A stretch of DNA of 64,000 nucleotides from Leptobrachium leishanense (GCA_009667805.1 RXON01001442.1:37471-101470); one strand, 5' to 3'. Counted from the stretch's first letter, positions 1-9,856 are shown. A program made the numbers and translations. The notes: generated by a model from the letters alone, not told the origin.

Positions 1-30
<30 letters not shown>
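1..30. repeat. (TA)n microsatellite
   Basis: Alternating TA run at the window edge. Confidence 0.9.
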
Positions 31-31
<1 letters not shown>

Positions 32-275
32 TGCCCCCGCGGTGTCTCCCACTCAGGCTCCTCTGAGTTCTCTTCCTCCTTCGAGCATCCGCAGGCAAAG
101 GTTGCAGCCCAGCCTCTTGTTGGGAGCCACGTGCAAGCCGCGGTTTCACGTGATCTCGCAGTTCACGTGATCTCGTGAACTCCACAATCTCGCGAGATCG
201 GGGCTGGTGGATCCAAGTACTCGCGCAGATCCCGGTATCGGCACCGATACTAGTATCAGTATCGGTGTATCCCTA
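31..275 (-). mobile_element. Terminal part of a hAT-type non-autonomous element (TAGGGATGCACCGATAC family), cut by the window edge
   Basis: Read on the minus strand, the sequence from 275 begins TAGGGATACACCGATACTG, followed by the short ACTAGTATCGGTGCCGATAC palindrome. That is the same terminus as the elements at 4729, 33205 and 60042. Towards the window start lie GC-rich palindromic segments containing CACGTGATCTCG. The other end is not in the window, so the left limit is a guess. Confidence 0.6.
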
Positions 276-290
276 CAAAAAACATTAACA

Positions 291-959
291 TTAAAGGGAT
301 ACTCCAGGCAATATGACCACATCAGCTTTTTAAGGTGGTCATATTGCCTGAAGTATCCCATTTTTTTCCCCCAGCCTTCTACCTTTTCCCGATCGGCTGA
401 TATTGCTGAGAGAAGCGGTGACTTTACTCCGCCCTCCCAGCTGTCAATCAGCCGATCGGGTTTCAAGTTCCCCGCGTTTTGGAACTCTCGGGCAAGCTGG
501 GACGTCATCGCGCTAGAAGCGCGATGACGTCCCACCACTCCAGCAGAGTTGCGGGAACGCGCAGGAGAAGGAGCTGGAGCCGCTGCCTCCTCCTCCTTCT
601 CCTCCGCCTAAGAGATTTTAGACGAGCAGGCGGGGTGAACTTCAGCTCACCTCGCCGCTCGTGAACGTGCGCTGAATGAGCAGGCTTCCGGGAGGAAGCC
701 TGCTGATTTTCTGATTGGCTGGTTTACGTGATAGGCGCGCATGCGCGCTTTGCACGTAAACCTGTAGCCAAGTTCCAAGATTCTACGACGGGAGCGGAAG
801 AGGAGGGAGGTGAGTAAAAAAAAAAAAACGCCGTTGGAAAAGTGTCATTTTTAGGGTGAGTATTACTTTAAAAATATATATATACTTAATGACTAGGGCA
901 ATAGCTTTGATATAATGTAAAAAAAGGGGGGGGGGTTTCAGACTGGAGTGTTCCTTTAA
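291..959. mobile_element. piggyBac-type MITE (TTAAAGGGATACTCCAG family)
   Basis: The left end TTAAAGGGATACTCCAG (291) and right end CTGGAGTGTTCCTTTAA (to 959) are inverted copies that carry the TTAA target of piggyBac-superfamily transposons. A strong hairpin occupies about 299-359 and a second near-perfect palindrome 499-533. No transposase is present, so mobilisation in trans is inferred. It sits inside repeat E, which resumes at 960. Confidence 0.75.
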
Positions 960-1664
960 CCAAATAATGCCTGTGTGTGCGTCGTTCACGCACTAGGGCT
1001 GCCCCAAATGGGCATATAATCTATATACTGTGCGGTGTATAATGAAGGGTTAATTCCCCCCAAGTGCTCAAGATATCAATGTGTGGTTAGATTGAATGTA
1101 TGGAATCACCTTTGCTCTCTAAAGTAACTCATGAGGGTCTCCCCAGTAAGGGACCCCTAGTAATACGATTACTGGTCACAATTAGGTTTTGCGATATCTC
1201 ACTCTCCTTATCTTTAGGTTGTACAGTATATGATGGAACCATTCATCAATTTTTGGTGATCATTTAAATGGACCTTATAGGTGTGACTCCAGCACACATT
1301 TACATGCTCCAATATGCCACAAACTGAATACTGGTCTCCTTAGTTTGGGACCAAAAAAGACACTGCTCCTAACATTCACCATAGTAGATATGCGGGGGAG
1401 TCTTGTCCACTCCACCAATCCTATCCTGGTCTCAATGTTGTGGGATCGTCAGTTATATAGGTGGTGTTCCAACAGTGCCAGGGTGCACAAAGCCACCAAG
1501 CTAAGAATTGGTGCATCTACGCTTGCCCTCAATTGCCGCAGAACAACAATATAAAGATCTCACTCTTAGAGTACTGGTTTCATTAACGATCATAGTACTT
1601 ACCAAAAATGGCAGAATGCATGCACAAAACAAAAATGGCTAAAGAGCAATACTTCAATGAAAAT
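960..1664 (+). repeat. Unclassified interspersed repeat E, copy 1
   Basis: About 700 bp that recurs, inverted and broken, at 36540-36900 and 31506-31705, with a short diverged piece near 16790-16847. No convincing coding sequence is visible. It may be a retroelement non-coding region. Shared landmarks are the ATCATTTAAATGGACC block near 1260 and the GTGAATGTTAGG/CCTAACATTCAC block near 1370. Confidence 0.6.
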
Positions 1665-2844
1665 TTAACCCTTTCGCTGCTGAGCCTTTTCACACCTCTG
1701 TGCTGAGCTCATTTTTACCGGTTTCGCTCATCATGTTTAAACACGATTTGAAGTCACATTTTATTATATGACCCAGACATATTATAGATCGTTCTTTCCG
1801 GGAGACTCGGCAGATTCATAATATATCATTATTATATGTATACGTTATGTCCTATATTAGAACATAAAATGCAACAAAATTTGAATTTTCAATAATTTAC
1901 AATGTGTAAAGTGGTGTTTTTTTCACATTTTAACATGCGAGCGTTTGCGGTTATATTTTCTATGGGTTGCGTTGTTAAAAAAATTAGAAACGGGGAATCG
2001 TTACTTTTTTGGGGGAAAATTACGTGTTTTTTAGCAAACACCCCCATAGAAAAAATCGTTAATGCAGCATCATTGTTCACATTATAATTGAAAAGGGAAC
2101 AATATTGCTGCATTAATAAAACAAAAAAAAGTTTAATTTTTTATTTGTTTAATTTTATTTTTTTATTTTTTTGTTACACTGTACATGGCCAAGTTTGGTA
2201 TCATTGGAAAGGCCATGCTCTGGCCGTTCCAATGATATCAAACATTAACCCCTAGCCATCACGGATCGGGAGATAGGGGGTTCCAATGAACCCCCTATCT
2301 CCACCACAGGCGGCAGCAAGGGGTTAATTGAGGAACTGGCGCTATCGCGCTATGCCGCCAGTCGTTAGGGGGATATCCCAGAACCTTGGCCGACATCCAA
2401 GATGTCGGCCAGCTCCGGGAGGGGACTGCGATACGGCGCATGTTAGCGCCATATCGCGATCCAGCCCCCTAGGGGTTAGACAGCTGCTGCTTGGAAGGGC
2501 AGGCTGTGCCCTTCCAAGCGGTGCCTGCCTTTAAATCGCTGGCCCGCATGGATGGGGACCTTCGGACCTCCCCCCTCCCCTTCAGGCATCATCCCTGCAA
2601 TGGGCAGGTGGGGGTGCCTGAAATAGACGTCATCGCGCAGGCGCAATGACGTCTATCGTGCCCGCTGGGGTCCCGGAGGCTGGGCGAACATCGAGGATGT
2701 CAGCCCGCACCGGGGGGCGCCGCGGTCGGCCGGAATCCCGGCCGATCGCCACTGCAAAGGGAGGACGCGCCCAGCGCGTCCTCCGCAGCGAAGTGGCCAT
2801 GCGGCAGGACGCGCTGAGCATGTCCGCCGCATGGAAAGGGTTAA
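1665..2844 (+). mobile_element. piggyBac-type non-autonomous element (TTAACCCTTTCGCTGC family)
   Basis: It starts TTAACCCTTTCGCTGCTGAG and ends CATGGAAAGGGTTAA, giving TTAA at 1665-1668 and 2841-2844. The inside has an AT-rich half with an inverted-repeat block around 1900-2110, followed by a GC-rich half with several palindromes (for example 2385-2410 and 2630-2660). The element at 12278-13506 is the same family in the opposite orientation. The short open frames inside are palindrome artefacts. Confidence 0.75.
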
Positions 2845-3559
2845 ATAACATAACTGTCATGTTCGCTGCCCCGCACACCCCTCACAACCGTGGTGGGAAT
2901 CCTTTTGAACAGACTTCTAGACCCTCCGATCCTTGAATGGTCAAGGTTCCAAGTTGGCAACACAGAGGGTTTTTTGTACATGCAGATTTGGCAACAAACA
3001 AGGTCCACATACACTCCAATTCGGCAACAAGACAGATCGATGGATAAACAGTCAATGCTATGCTGGGCAGATTTACACTCTGTATCAATGTTATGCAAGA
3101 TAGTTAAACACTCTGGGTCAGCGCGGTTCAAACGCAGCAAGCACTCTGAGTCTGCTTTAGGCACAACACACATACAGTCTTGGTCAGAAAGAGAATGGTC
3201 AGGAAGGCAGTCCTAGTCAGCAACAATCAGGGTCCTCATACAATTCGGTTCAGCAACAGAACAAAAGAATCAGTGAATCATTAAGGGAATACACCAGGCG
3301 ATGCGGGAACCAACTCCACGTCAGGGCGATGAGTCGACTCGCGCAACCTGCATTTAAGGCCAGCGGCTCTGCGTCATCATGCCACGCCCCGCTAGATGCA
3401 CAAACGGCCAGAACTCCTGGCACCCGACCAGCCAGCGATGCCGCCGAGTGCCCAGACCCCCCCCCCGAAGGTCTGGGAAATCATAAGTAACATACAATCA
3501 CCCCCCGTCCACTTCCAACCAGCTGCTGTCAAAGTAAACAACCAACCCTGCAACACCCC
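2845..3559. other. Non-coding stretch, probably old retroelement sequence
   Basis: I see no gene here. The stretch 2930-3250 reads like a low-complexity internal or LTR region of a retroelement, with recurrent phrases such as TTGGCAACA and TCAGCAACA. No terminal repeat or recognisable protein was found. Confidence 0.3.
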
Positions 3560-4085
3560 CTGGATGTAGCTAATGCCTTTAGTAATTATTTTGTGGGATG
3601 TGCCACCACCCTGATTGCATGTAATTTGTTAGCTTAGCATTCAGAAAGGTCAGGCCCCACCAACTGTGCAAAGACCCTGTATTCCTAAAAAGGCCGAAAC
3701 GATTATCGGGGGTTGCTGCATCGCTAGTGCAGGCTCGACGTCCTTGGCATTCGGTACTGGCCACCCTTTCTGGGTGATTGCAGTCTGATTTTCATATGAA
3801 GCAGTTGTCCCTGTAATGCCAAAATCGAGCTAAAGCCTTGTGAGACTTGAGCAGATCCCACCATAGAACAGGCCACTAGTGCCGTTGTTTGTCCTCAGGG
3901 CCCTCACAAACCCCTTTTTTGCTCACTAAAAGACCCTGTATCACAGAGAAATTCAGTTTTAGACCAGTACCTGTCAGTGTTATTACTAAGCATATCCCCA
4001 ACCAAAAAAATGAAACACCAGTCTGGACCTGATCAAATCCCAGCAATGTTATTGAAAATCAAGTGCGCCGGCAATTGCAAAACCT
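3560..4085 (+). pseudogene. LINE A (L2/CR1-type), segment 1: region before and start of reverse transcriptase
   Basis: Frames near 3950-4075 read SGPDQIPAMLLK, the conserved block just upstream of the reverse transcriptase core in L2/CR1-clade LINEs. Further upstream (about 3570-3600) a NAFSNYFVG-like block is visible. The reading frame is broken in several places. The copy continues at 4276, 4557, 7681 and 15986, each gap being a younger insertion. A near-identical duplicate of 3829-4085 lies at 6236-6490. Confidence 0.65.
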
Positions 4086-4275
4086 CGCCTTGCCTTGCCT
4101 TGTCTTATTTTGTACATTGCCCCTGAGGAAGTCTGCTTTCTTGCAGACGAAACGCGTCGGGCCTATGGGCATTTTATTCTATTTGTTTTAATAGATTTTA
4201 AAAATAAATATCCTTTCATTTTTGAAACCATTGCGACGATTTTCTGGCATTATACAACTACCACGAATCTCATTG
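4086..4275 (+). repeat. PLE-type non-coding repeat carrying a hammerhead-like motif, inserted in LINE A
   Basis: A block of about 190 bp (CCTTGTCTTATTTTGTACATTGCC onwards) interrupts LINE A and recurs at 6560-6735, with a broken copy at 6180-6235. It contains the hammerhead-like fold annotated separately. Assignment to the terminal repeat of a Penelope-like element is inference from that motif. Confidence 0.5.
4119..4162 (+). ncRNA. Hammerhead-ribozyme-like motif
   Basis: The core CTGAGGA is at 4123-4129. Stem II pairs GTCTGC (4131-4136) with GCAGAC (4143-4148). GAA and a minimal stem III (AC/GT around a 2-nt loop) follow at 4149-4157, with the cleavage-site C at 4158. Stem I pairs GCCC (4119-4122) with GGGC (4159-4162). 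Short-stem-III type I hammerheads are known from Penelope-like elements, including those of amphibians. An extra A between core and stem II may reduce activity. Confidence 0.5.
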
Positions 4276-4394
4276 GTGAACTATCCATAAAAGTGGAGAC
4301 AATAGTTTGGTATCCAACTACCGTCCGATATCACTGCTCCCTGTAATGTCAAACATTTTGGAAAAATGTGTCTACACGCAGTTATGTGACTAAT
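4276..4394 (+). pseudogene. LINE A, segment 2: NYRPISLLPVMSNILEK block of the reverse transcriptase
   Basis: One frame reads NYRPISLLPVMSNILEKC, the highly conserved second block of non-LTR reverse transcriptases. It continues LINE A after the inserted hammerhead repeat and is cut at about 4394 by the next insertion. Confidence 0.7.
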
Positions 4395-4556
4395 ATCAAT
4401 ATTTTTATTATTATTATTATTCTTTATTTATAAAGCACCAGCATATTCCGCAGCGCTGTACAATAAGCACAGTATAGACAGGGTTACAATACATTGAACA
4501 ACATTTGACAAACAGTACAGGAGGAGATGAGGGCCCTATTCCCGTAGGAACTCACA
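4395..4556 (-). repeat. Short LINE/SINE-type 3'-tail repeat (CAGCGCTG...TTTATAAATAAAG)
   Basis: On the minus strand it ends in TGTACAGCGCTGCGGAAT, GTGCTTTATAAATAAAG and an (AAT)n tail. The same tail ends LINE B at about 54220-54260 and, diverged, the L2 copies at 43973 and 59157. It is therefore a truncated L2-type insertion or a SINE using that tail. Confidence 0.6.
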
Positions 4557-4728
4557 ATCTTTGAACTGTTTAACCCCAAATCAGACTTTCGTCCAAATCA
4601 TTCAACTACAACTGCCCTTTTAAAAGTTTGCAATGATATCCAAGCTGTCATGGAACAAGGAGACATAACTGGAGCCATCTTCCTTGATTTTGCCAAGGCC
4701 TTTGACACAGTAGACCATGGCATCCTAT
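4557..4728 (+). pseudogene. LINE A, segment 3: reverse transcriptase up to the FAKAFDTVDH block
   Basis: Reads DFRPNHSTTTALL and then IFLDFAKAFDTVDHGIL, the conserved blocks containing the first catalytic aspartate (FLDFAKAFD). The frame is cut exactly at 4728 by the hAT element whose 8-bp target duplication is CATCCTAT. It resumes at 7681. Confidence 0.8.
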
Positions 4729-4949
4729 TAGGGTTGCACCGATACCGATACTAGTATTGGTATCGATACCGGGTACTGCAGGAGTACTTGGTACTCGTGC
4801 GGTACCCTCGATATTTTTCCCGATACCGGAAGCCGGCATTGAGCCGGCTTGCCAGCATCCGAGGGGCTGGGGCGGCTGTCCGAATGCTCTATCGGCATTC
4901 GGACAGGCCCTGCAGCTGCTCTCCGCGTTCATACATACCTTCCTGAGCG

Positions 4950-5315
4950 ACGCCGGGAAAGTCTTTGCGCGTGCGCTAGTTGGAAGGCCCCCAGCCGCGA
5001 TCACATGGGACCGCGTGATCGCGGCTGGGGGCCTTCCAACGAGCGCACGCGCAGAAACTTTCCCGGCGTCGCTCAGGAAAGTATGAACGCGGTGAGCAGC
5101 TGCAGGGCCTGTCCGAATGCCGATAGCGCATTCGGACGGGCACCTGGAGCTCTCCGCTATCATACTTTCCTTCCTGAGCGACGCCGGGAAAGTTTCAGCG
5201 CGTGAGCTCGTTGGAAGGCCCCCCAGCCATGATCACGTGGTCCCACGTGATCGCGGCTGGGGGGCTTCCAACGAGCGCACGCGCAAAGACTTTCTCGGCG
5301 TCGCTCAGGAAGGTA
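4950..5315. repeat. GC-rich palindromic cassette of hAT element 1
   Basis: Two large inverted repeats: 4970-5085 pairs around the CACATGGGACCGCGTG centre, and 5180-5315 around CACGTGGTCCCACGTG. Each arm carries GAAACTTTCCCGGCGTCGCT or its complement. The right arm ends in GGAAGGTAAGGATG, a near-consensus splice donor directly before the minisatellite. The same cassette, diverged, is in hAT element 2 (33430-33810) and Helitron 2 (37320-37500). Confidence 0.7.
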
Positions 5316-5342
5316 AGGATGAACGCGGAGAGTGCCAGGTGA

Positions 5343-5587
5343 GCTGGGGGGGAAAATCCACGAGCTGGGGCATATCCATGAGCTGGGGCAAATCCATGAG
5401 CTGGGGCAAATCCATGAGCTGGGGCACAAATCCATGAGCTGGGGCAGTATCCATGAGCTGGGGCAGTATCCATGAGCTGGGGCAGTATCCATGAGCTGGG
5501 GCAATATCTATGAGCTGGGGCAATATCCATGAGCTGGGGGCAGTATCCATGAGCTGGGGCAGTATCCATGAGCTGGGGCAGTATCCA
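5343..5587 (+). repeat. Minisatellite array 1 (GAGCTGGGGCAGTATCCAT-like)
   Basis: About 13 head-to-tail units of 18-20 bp, varying at the middle (GGGGCAAATCC, GGGGCAGTATCC, GGGGCATATCC). It keeps several frames open simultaneously, so the long open frames here are not genes. Confidence 0.9.
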
Positions 5588-6871
5588 TGTTTTTATGTGT
5601 CTTATGTGCCTGTACCATCTTATGGCGGTTCGAGGAGGTTTCTTTATTATTATATTTTATATTTTTCCTTTTTACTTTCGTTTCGATGGTGGAGCCGAGT
5701 CACGTACTCATCTGGAAGTGGGTCTGCAAGGAAAATGGAGATCGTGGGATGTAGGAAGGAGGGGTTGAAAAAACGAAACCGCAACTGAGAACATCCGGTT
5801 AGCTTGGAGTATGTCCCCGGAATTGGAGGAAAGCGACCTGTTGAAATTCCATTCCAAATCGAGGCCGAATAGGAGCGGAAACAGGAACTGTTCCGCATGG
5901 ATACTGAGAGCGAAGGGAACATTTTTGTGGAGGACAATGGGAGAACCCTTGCGCACTTCAGGTTCCGGGCAGAAGTGACGGATCGGGACTTTTTTTCGAT
6001 TGGGATGGTGTGACTGGATAGTGAAAAAGAAAGGGACGAATTGATTGGAATAGTTGTGGGAAGGAAGAACAGATTGCCATATATGGGAAACACCAGGAAT
6101 GAGGGATGATTTGATTACAACCAATGGGGATAGTTTAAAGGAGTATAAAAATGCGGGAAGGAGATGGAATTTTATTATGATTTTGCCTTGTCTTACTTTG
6201 TACATTTCCCCTGAGGAAGTCTGCTTTCTTGCAAGCTAAAGCCTTGTGAGACTTGAGCAGATACCACCGTAGAACAGGCCACTAGTGCCGTTGTTTGTCC
6301 TCAGGGCCCTCACAAACCCCTTTTTTGCTCACTAAAAGACCCTGTATCACAGAGAAATTCAGTTTTAGACCAGTACCTGTCAGTGTTATTACTAAGCATC
6401 TCCCTAACAAAAAAAATGAAACACCAGTCTGGACCTGATCAAATCCCAGCAATGTTATTGAAGATCAAGTGTGCCGGCAATTGCAAAACCTATCGCAATT
6501 CTAATCAATGGCCACTGGGTACATACCCAAAATCTGGAAGAATGCGAGGGTGCCTCGCCTTGTCTTATTTTGTACATTGCCCCTGAGGAAGTCTGCTTTC
6601 TTGCAGACGAAACGCGTCGGGCCTATGGGCATTTTATTCTATTTGTTTTAATAGATTTTAAGAATAAATATCCTTTCATTTTTGAAACCATTGTGGTTGA
6701 TTTTCTGGCATTATACACCTACCACGAATCTCATTGAACTATGTAACTTGAATCCATCCAGACCTAGTGCACCTACTCCTAGGACACTTCCATCCTCTCA
6801 GATTTCGTGAGTTTTCATCCATTTTACTTGACTCATAGGACATATATGTTCCGATTTGTAATTCTTTTTTG
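5588..6871. other. Foreign insertion inside hAT element 1, including a duplicate of LINE A plus hammerhead repeat
   Basis: The minisatellite is interrupted. 5600-6180 is unrecognised retroelement-like sequence, with a broken frame near 5900-6100. 6180-6235 is a broken hammerhead repeat. 6236-6555 duplicates LINE A (3829-4085 and slightly beyond, reading GPDQIPAMLLK). 6556-6735 is the full hammerhead repeat. Sequence up to 6871 is unclassified. Confidence 0.55.
6572..6622 (+). ncRNA. Hammerhead-ribozyme-like motif, second copy
   Basis: Identical through the core and stems to the motif at 4119-4162 (GCCC, CTGAGGA, GTCTGC/GCAGAC, GAAACGCGTC, GGGC). The surrounding 180 bp is also almost identical, so the two copies share a recent origin. 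Confidence 0.5.
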
Positions 6872-7545
6872 GCAGTATCCATGAGCTGAGGCAGTATCAA
6901 TGTGCTGGGGCAGTATCCACGAGCTGGGGGGGGCAAATCCATGAGCTGGGGGGGGCAAATCCATGAGCAGGGGCAGTATCCATGAGCTGAAGCAATATCC
7001 ATGAGCTGGAGCAATATCCATGAGCTGGAGCAGTATCCATGAGCTGGGGCAGTATCCATGAGCTGGGGCAGTATCCATGAGCTGGGGCAGTATCCATGAG
7101 CTGGGGCAGTATCCATGAGCTGGGGCATATCCACGAGCGGGGGGGGGCAGATCCATGAACAGGGGCAGTATCCATGAGCTGGAGCAATATCCATGAGCTG
7201 GAGCAATATCCATGAGCTGGAGCAATATCCATGAGCTGGGGGCAGTATCCATGAGCCGGGGGCATAATCCATGAGCTGGGGGGCATAATCCATGAGCTGG
7301 GGACAATAATCCATGAGCTGGGGACAATAATCCATGAGCTGGGGACAATATCTATGAGAGCTGGGGGCATATCCATGAGAGCTGGGGGTATATCCATGAG
7401 AGCTGGGGCATATCCATGAGAGCTGGGGGTATATCCATGAGAGCTGGGGGCATATCCATGAGAGCTGGGGTATAATCCATGAAAGCTGGGGGCATATCCA
7501 TGAGCTGGGGGGCATATCCATGAGCTGGGGGGCATATCTATGAGG
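6872..7545 (+). repeat. Minisatellite array 2 (same unit as array 1)
   Basis: About 35 units of GAGCTGGGGCAGTATCCAT type, with local variants (GAGCTGGAGCAATATCC, GAGAGCTGGGGGCATATCC, GGGGGGGGC insertions). The array drifts from 19-bp to 21-bp units towards its right end. Confidence 0.9.
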
Positions 7546-7680
7546 TCATTTTTATATGAGGTCTGTTCTTATTGGAAAGCGGTCACATGACATAAAAAAG
7601 TATCGGTACTCGGTATCGGTGAGTACTTGAAAAAAAGTATCGGTACTCGGTCTTAAAAAAGTGGTATCGGTGCATCCCTA

Positions 7681-8164
7681 CATCCTATTAAAAAAAAAAC
7701 ATAAAAACTCTGGTAATGTTGATCGCACACTAACCTGGTTTCAGTCATATGTATTCGATCGATCGCAATATGTGTCCATTTCTGACAGCGCTTCCCTCCC
7801 CTTCCCAGTCACCTGCAGTGTACCCCAAGGCTCGATACTCAGCCCCCTGCTATTCACGATATTCATAAATGATCTGCCCAACGTCTGCAAAGCCTCAACT
7901 GTACACATGTACGCAGACGTCACTGTATTCTATACCAGCAAACCAAATCTCCCGCAGCTAGAGGCAGTGCTGCAAGAACAATTCACAGAGGTAGAAAAGT
8001 GGATTGCAGATAAACTTTTTCTAAATACTGACAAAACTGTTACGATGCAATTTGGAACAGTACCTAAACTACATAAGCTGCAAACTCCCCATCTATGTGT
8101 GAGGATAAAATCAAATGGCACGCTGACCACAGTCAGTTCTCTCAAATATCTAGGTATTTTGATG
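7681..8164 (+). pseudogene. LINE A, segment 4: reverse transcriptase C-terminal half
   Basis: A 160-residue open stretch reads SVPQGSILSPLLFTIFINDLP, then a catalytic-box equivalent MYADVTVFYT (canonical YADDT, so the second Asp is Val here), then EKWIADKLFLNTDKT and SLKYLGILM. This is the L2/CR1-type order. The Asp-to-Val change predicts an inactive enzyme. The frame is cut at about 8164 by the LTR of the gypsy element and picks up again at 15986. Confidence 0.8.
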
Positions 8165-8445
8165 TTTGGGGGGTCCACAGAGCACTTGCACAGCGTCTTA
8201 GATTAAACAAACTGCTTTATTTTTCCTTTCAAGGCAGCCAATCTGAAACAAAAATACAGGCTTGGTCTTCAGCCTAATCAAAGCAAAATCCAAATCTTCA
8301 GCACAAAATAACAGAACATAAGGGTGGCTCACAACTTGTACAAAAGTCCCAAACCTGGGGGAATCCTTTCCCAGAAATACAGGTCCTTCCAGGCACAGCA
8401 AAACAACTCTGTTTCCTGTTTGCACACATAAATTCCAAAGACCCA
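8165..8445 (-). mobile_element. Partial LTR (3' LTR) of the Gmr1-like gypsy element
   Basis: On minus, the stretch reads through GACTTTTGTACAAGTTGTGAGCC to an AATAAA signal (complement near 8216-8221). Its 8290-8410 part is nearly identical to 15655-15770, the presumed 5' LTR. Both junctions coincide with the break in LINE A, which supports one insertion spanning 8165-15985. The upstream part is missing, where PLE sequence begins. Confidence 0.55.
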
Positions 8446-8477
8446 TGTATTAAATCAAAAGTGCATTTATTCCAGCA

Positions 8478-8524
8478 CCAACAAGGACGATGTTTCGACC
8501 AGAACTGGTCTTTGTCAAGTCTAA
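8478..8524 (-). ncRNA. Degenerate hammerhead-like motif of the PLE terminal repeat
   Basis: Minus strand: TTGACAA replaces the CTGANGA core, then stem II GACCAG/TTCTGGTC, GAAACATCGTC and a downstream AATAAA. Two core positions differ from the canonical motif, so cleavage activity is doubtful. Confidence 0.3.
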
Positions 8525-8997
8525 AGAATAACTGTGCAAAGTATCATTTAAATAGTGTTACACATTGCCAAATAGTTAATTGACAAACAGTGAAGAAATC
8601 TGCATTTGTTAAACACCACAGTATAAAAACAATTATGTCTGATTGCAGTCCTGGATACAAGCTTATCATGTCTTTTAACCATTAAATTCATGATCTTTAT
8701 TAACACATTACATATTAAACATGTTCCAGGTTTCTATATAGCAGACAATAGTACAAGCCTATGACGAAACAGTATATATAAAAATTCTGACGCTGGACTA
8801 AAGTATGACACACTACCTAATTCTTACAGCTCCACAGTTATCCATTCAGGGTTTAATCTGTGGACACATAATAAAGGGGTTTATGCATCATAAAACTATC
8901 GGTAAAAACATAAAAGAACTGTCTATACAAGAAAGATTTTTTATAAGAAAGGCACAAAATATGCCTCTCTGTTAAGGCCATGAGGCGCAAGAGTATT

Positions 8998-9073
8998 TGA
9001 CCCAGGACATACTTGAAAATGAGAGAAATCTCAATGTATCCTTCCTGGTAAAATCCTTTATAAATAAAATTTA
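8998..9073 (-). repeat. LINE A 3'-tail copy
   Basis: Carries the tail CCAGGACATACTTGAAAA and TTCCTGGTAAAATCCTTTATAAATAAA, orientation as at 16670-16740 where it ends LINE A. Another copy lies at 48857-49075. Confidence 0.6.
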
Positions 9074-9549
9074 GATGGTATATCCAATATAATTCCTTCC
9101 TTTTAAGCATTTTCTCTCTATCCCCACCTCTTAATAATTTTCGGTACTTAATCACTTGGAAACGTAGTGGAGAGATATCGTGTCCACTCTCTACAAAATG
9201 TTGTGGGACCGGACGCTCAATTTTTTTTGTTCTGATATCTGATTTGTGTTTAATAAATTGATTTACTTTTTGTGTTGTCTCTCCAATATAAATCAATCCA
9301 CAGGGGCACTTCAGCAGGTACACCACAATAGTGGAATTACAGGTGAAGTATCCCTTAATCCTGAATGGGGGTGCATAAAAGAGTCACCCCGAATAACCGC
9401 AATACAACAGGAACAGTTCAGACACACAAAGGTTCCATTTCTGGGCCTTCCAAAAAAGTGCCTACCCCCTGGGTCATGTTTAAATTCTACTCGCACAAGT
9501 GTATCTCTTCTAGATCTCCCTGTGGTTGAGGCCCCGTTATCAGAGTCAA

Positions 9550-9856
9550 AACCTTGGTAGAATTGCCTTTGTATCTAAAGATGGTACACAGACGAACGAA
9601 GTAAAGAGAATTTTATCGAAATACTGGTACATCTTGAGGTATGCACATCCAGATGTGCCAGAATTCCAAAATACCCCCCCCATGTCATTCAAACGAGGGC
9701 GATCAATATGAGATACACTTGTGCGAGCAGAATTTAAACATGACCCCGGGGGGGGGGGGCACTTTTTTGGAAGGCCCAGAAATGGAACCTTCCCATGTTT
9801 GAGCTGTTCCTGTCATAATGCGGTTATTCGGGGTGACTATTTTATGCACCCCATTA
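9550..9856 (+). pseudogene. Penelope-like element fragment (plus), head-to-head with the minus copy
   Basis: Plus-strand frame reads ILSKYWYILRYAHPDVPEF, SFKRGRSI and then, in another frame, AEFKHDPGG and HFFGRPRNGTF. These are the residues between reverse transcriptase and endonuclease of a PLE. The block 9725-9835 is the inverted equivalent of 9385-9495. The copy stops at about 9856, where gypsy RNase H sequence starts. Confidence 0.75.

Larger units (their letters stand above)
4729..7680 (+). mobile_element. hAT-type non-autonomous element 1, carrying two minisatellite arrays
   Basis: The left terminus TAGGGTTGCACCGATACCG and right terminus CGGTGCATCCCTA are inverted copies. They are flanked by the perfect 8-bp duplication CATCCTAT (4721-4728 and 7681-7688), the hAT signature. 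No transposase is encoded. Inside are GC-rich palindromes (4950-5315), a minisatellite (5343-5587), a foreign insertion (5588-6871), a second minisatellite (6872-7545) and a tail shared with the other family members (GAGGTCTGTTCTTATTGGAAA onwards). Confidence 0.85.
8446..9549 (-). pseudogene. Penelope-like element, 3' part with GIY-YIG endonuclease (minus)
   Basis: Minus-strand frames read HDPGGRHFFGRPRNGTF, then CPCGLIYIGETTQK with the GIY-YIG core as LIYIG, then HKSDIR, PVPQHFVESGHD and LRFQVI, ending RGGDREKMLKRKELYWIYHLN. That is the linker and endonuclease order of Penelope-like elements. One +1 frameshift falls at about 9320. A LINE A 3' tail interrupts the frame at 8998-9073. Non-coding terminal sequence with a degenerate hammerhead-like motif follows. 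Confidence 0.8.

Noticed and set aside
146..538. Pair of 100-130 codon frames on opposite strands
   Set aside because: The region is an inverted repeat in two transposon ends, and the mirrored frames translate the same palindrome.
6739..7535. Open frames of 171-260 codons on minus
   Set aside because: Minisatellite array 2, again periodic open frames without protein features.
5343..7545. Possible CRISPR array
   Set aside because: The repeats abut directly and vary in length. There are no unique spacers of constant size, no leader or cas genes, and the genome is clearly animal.
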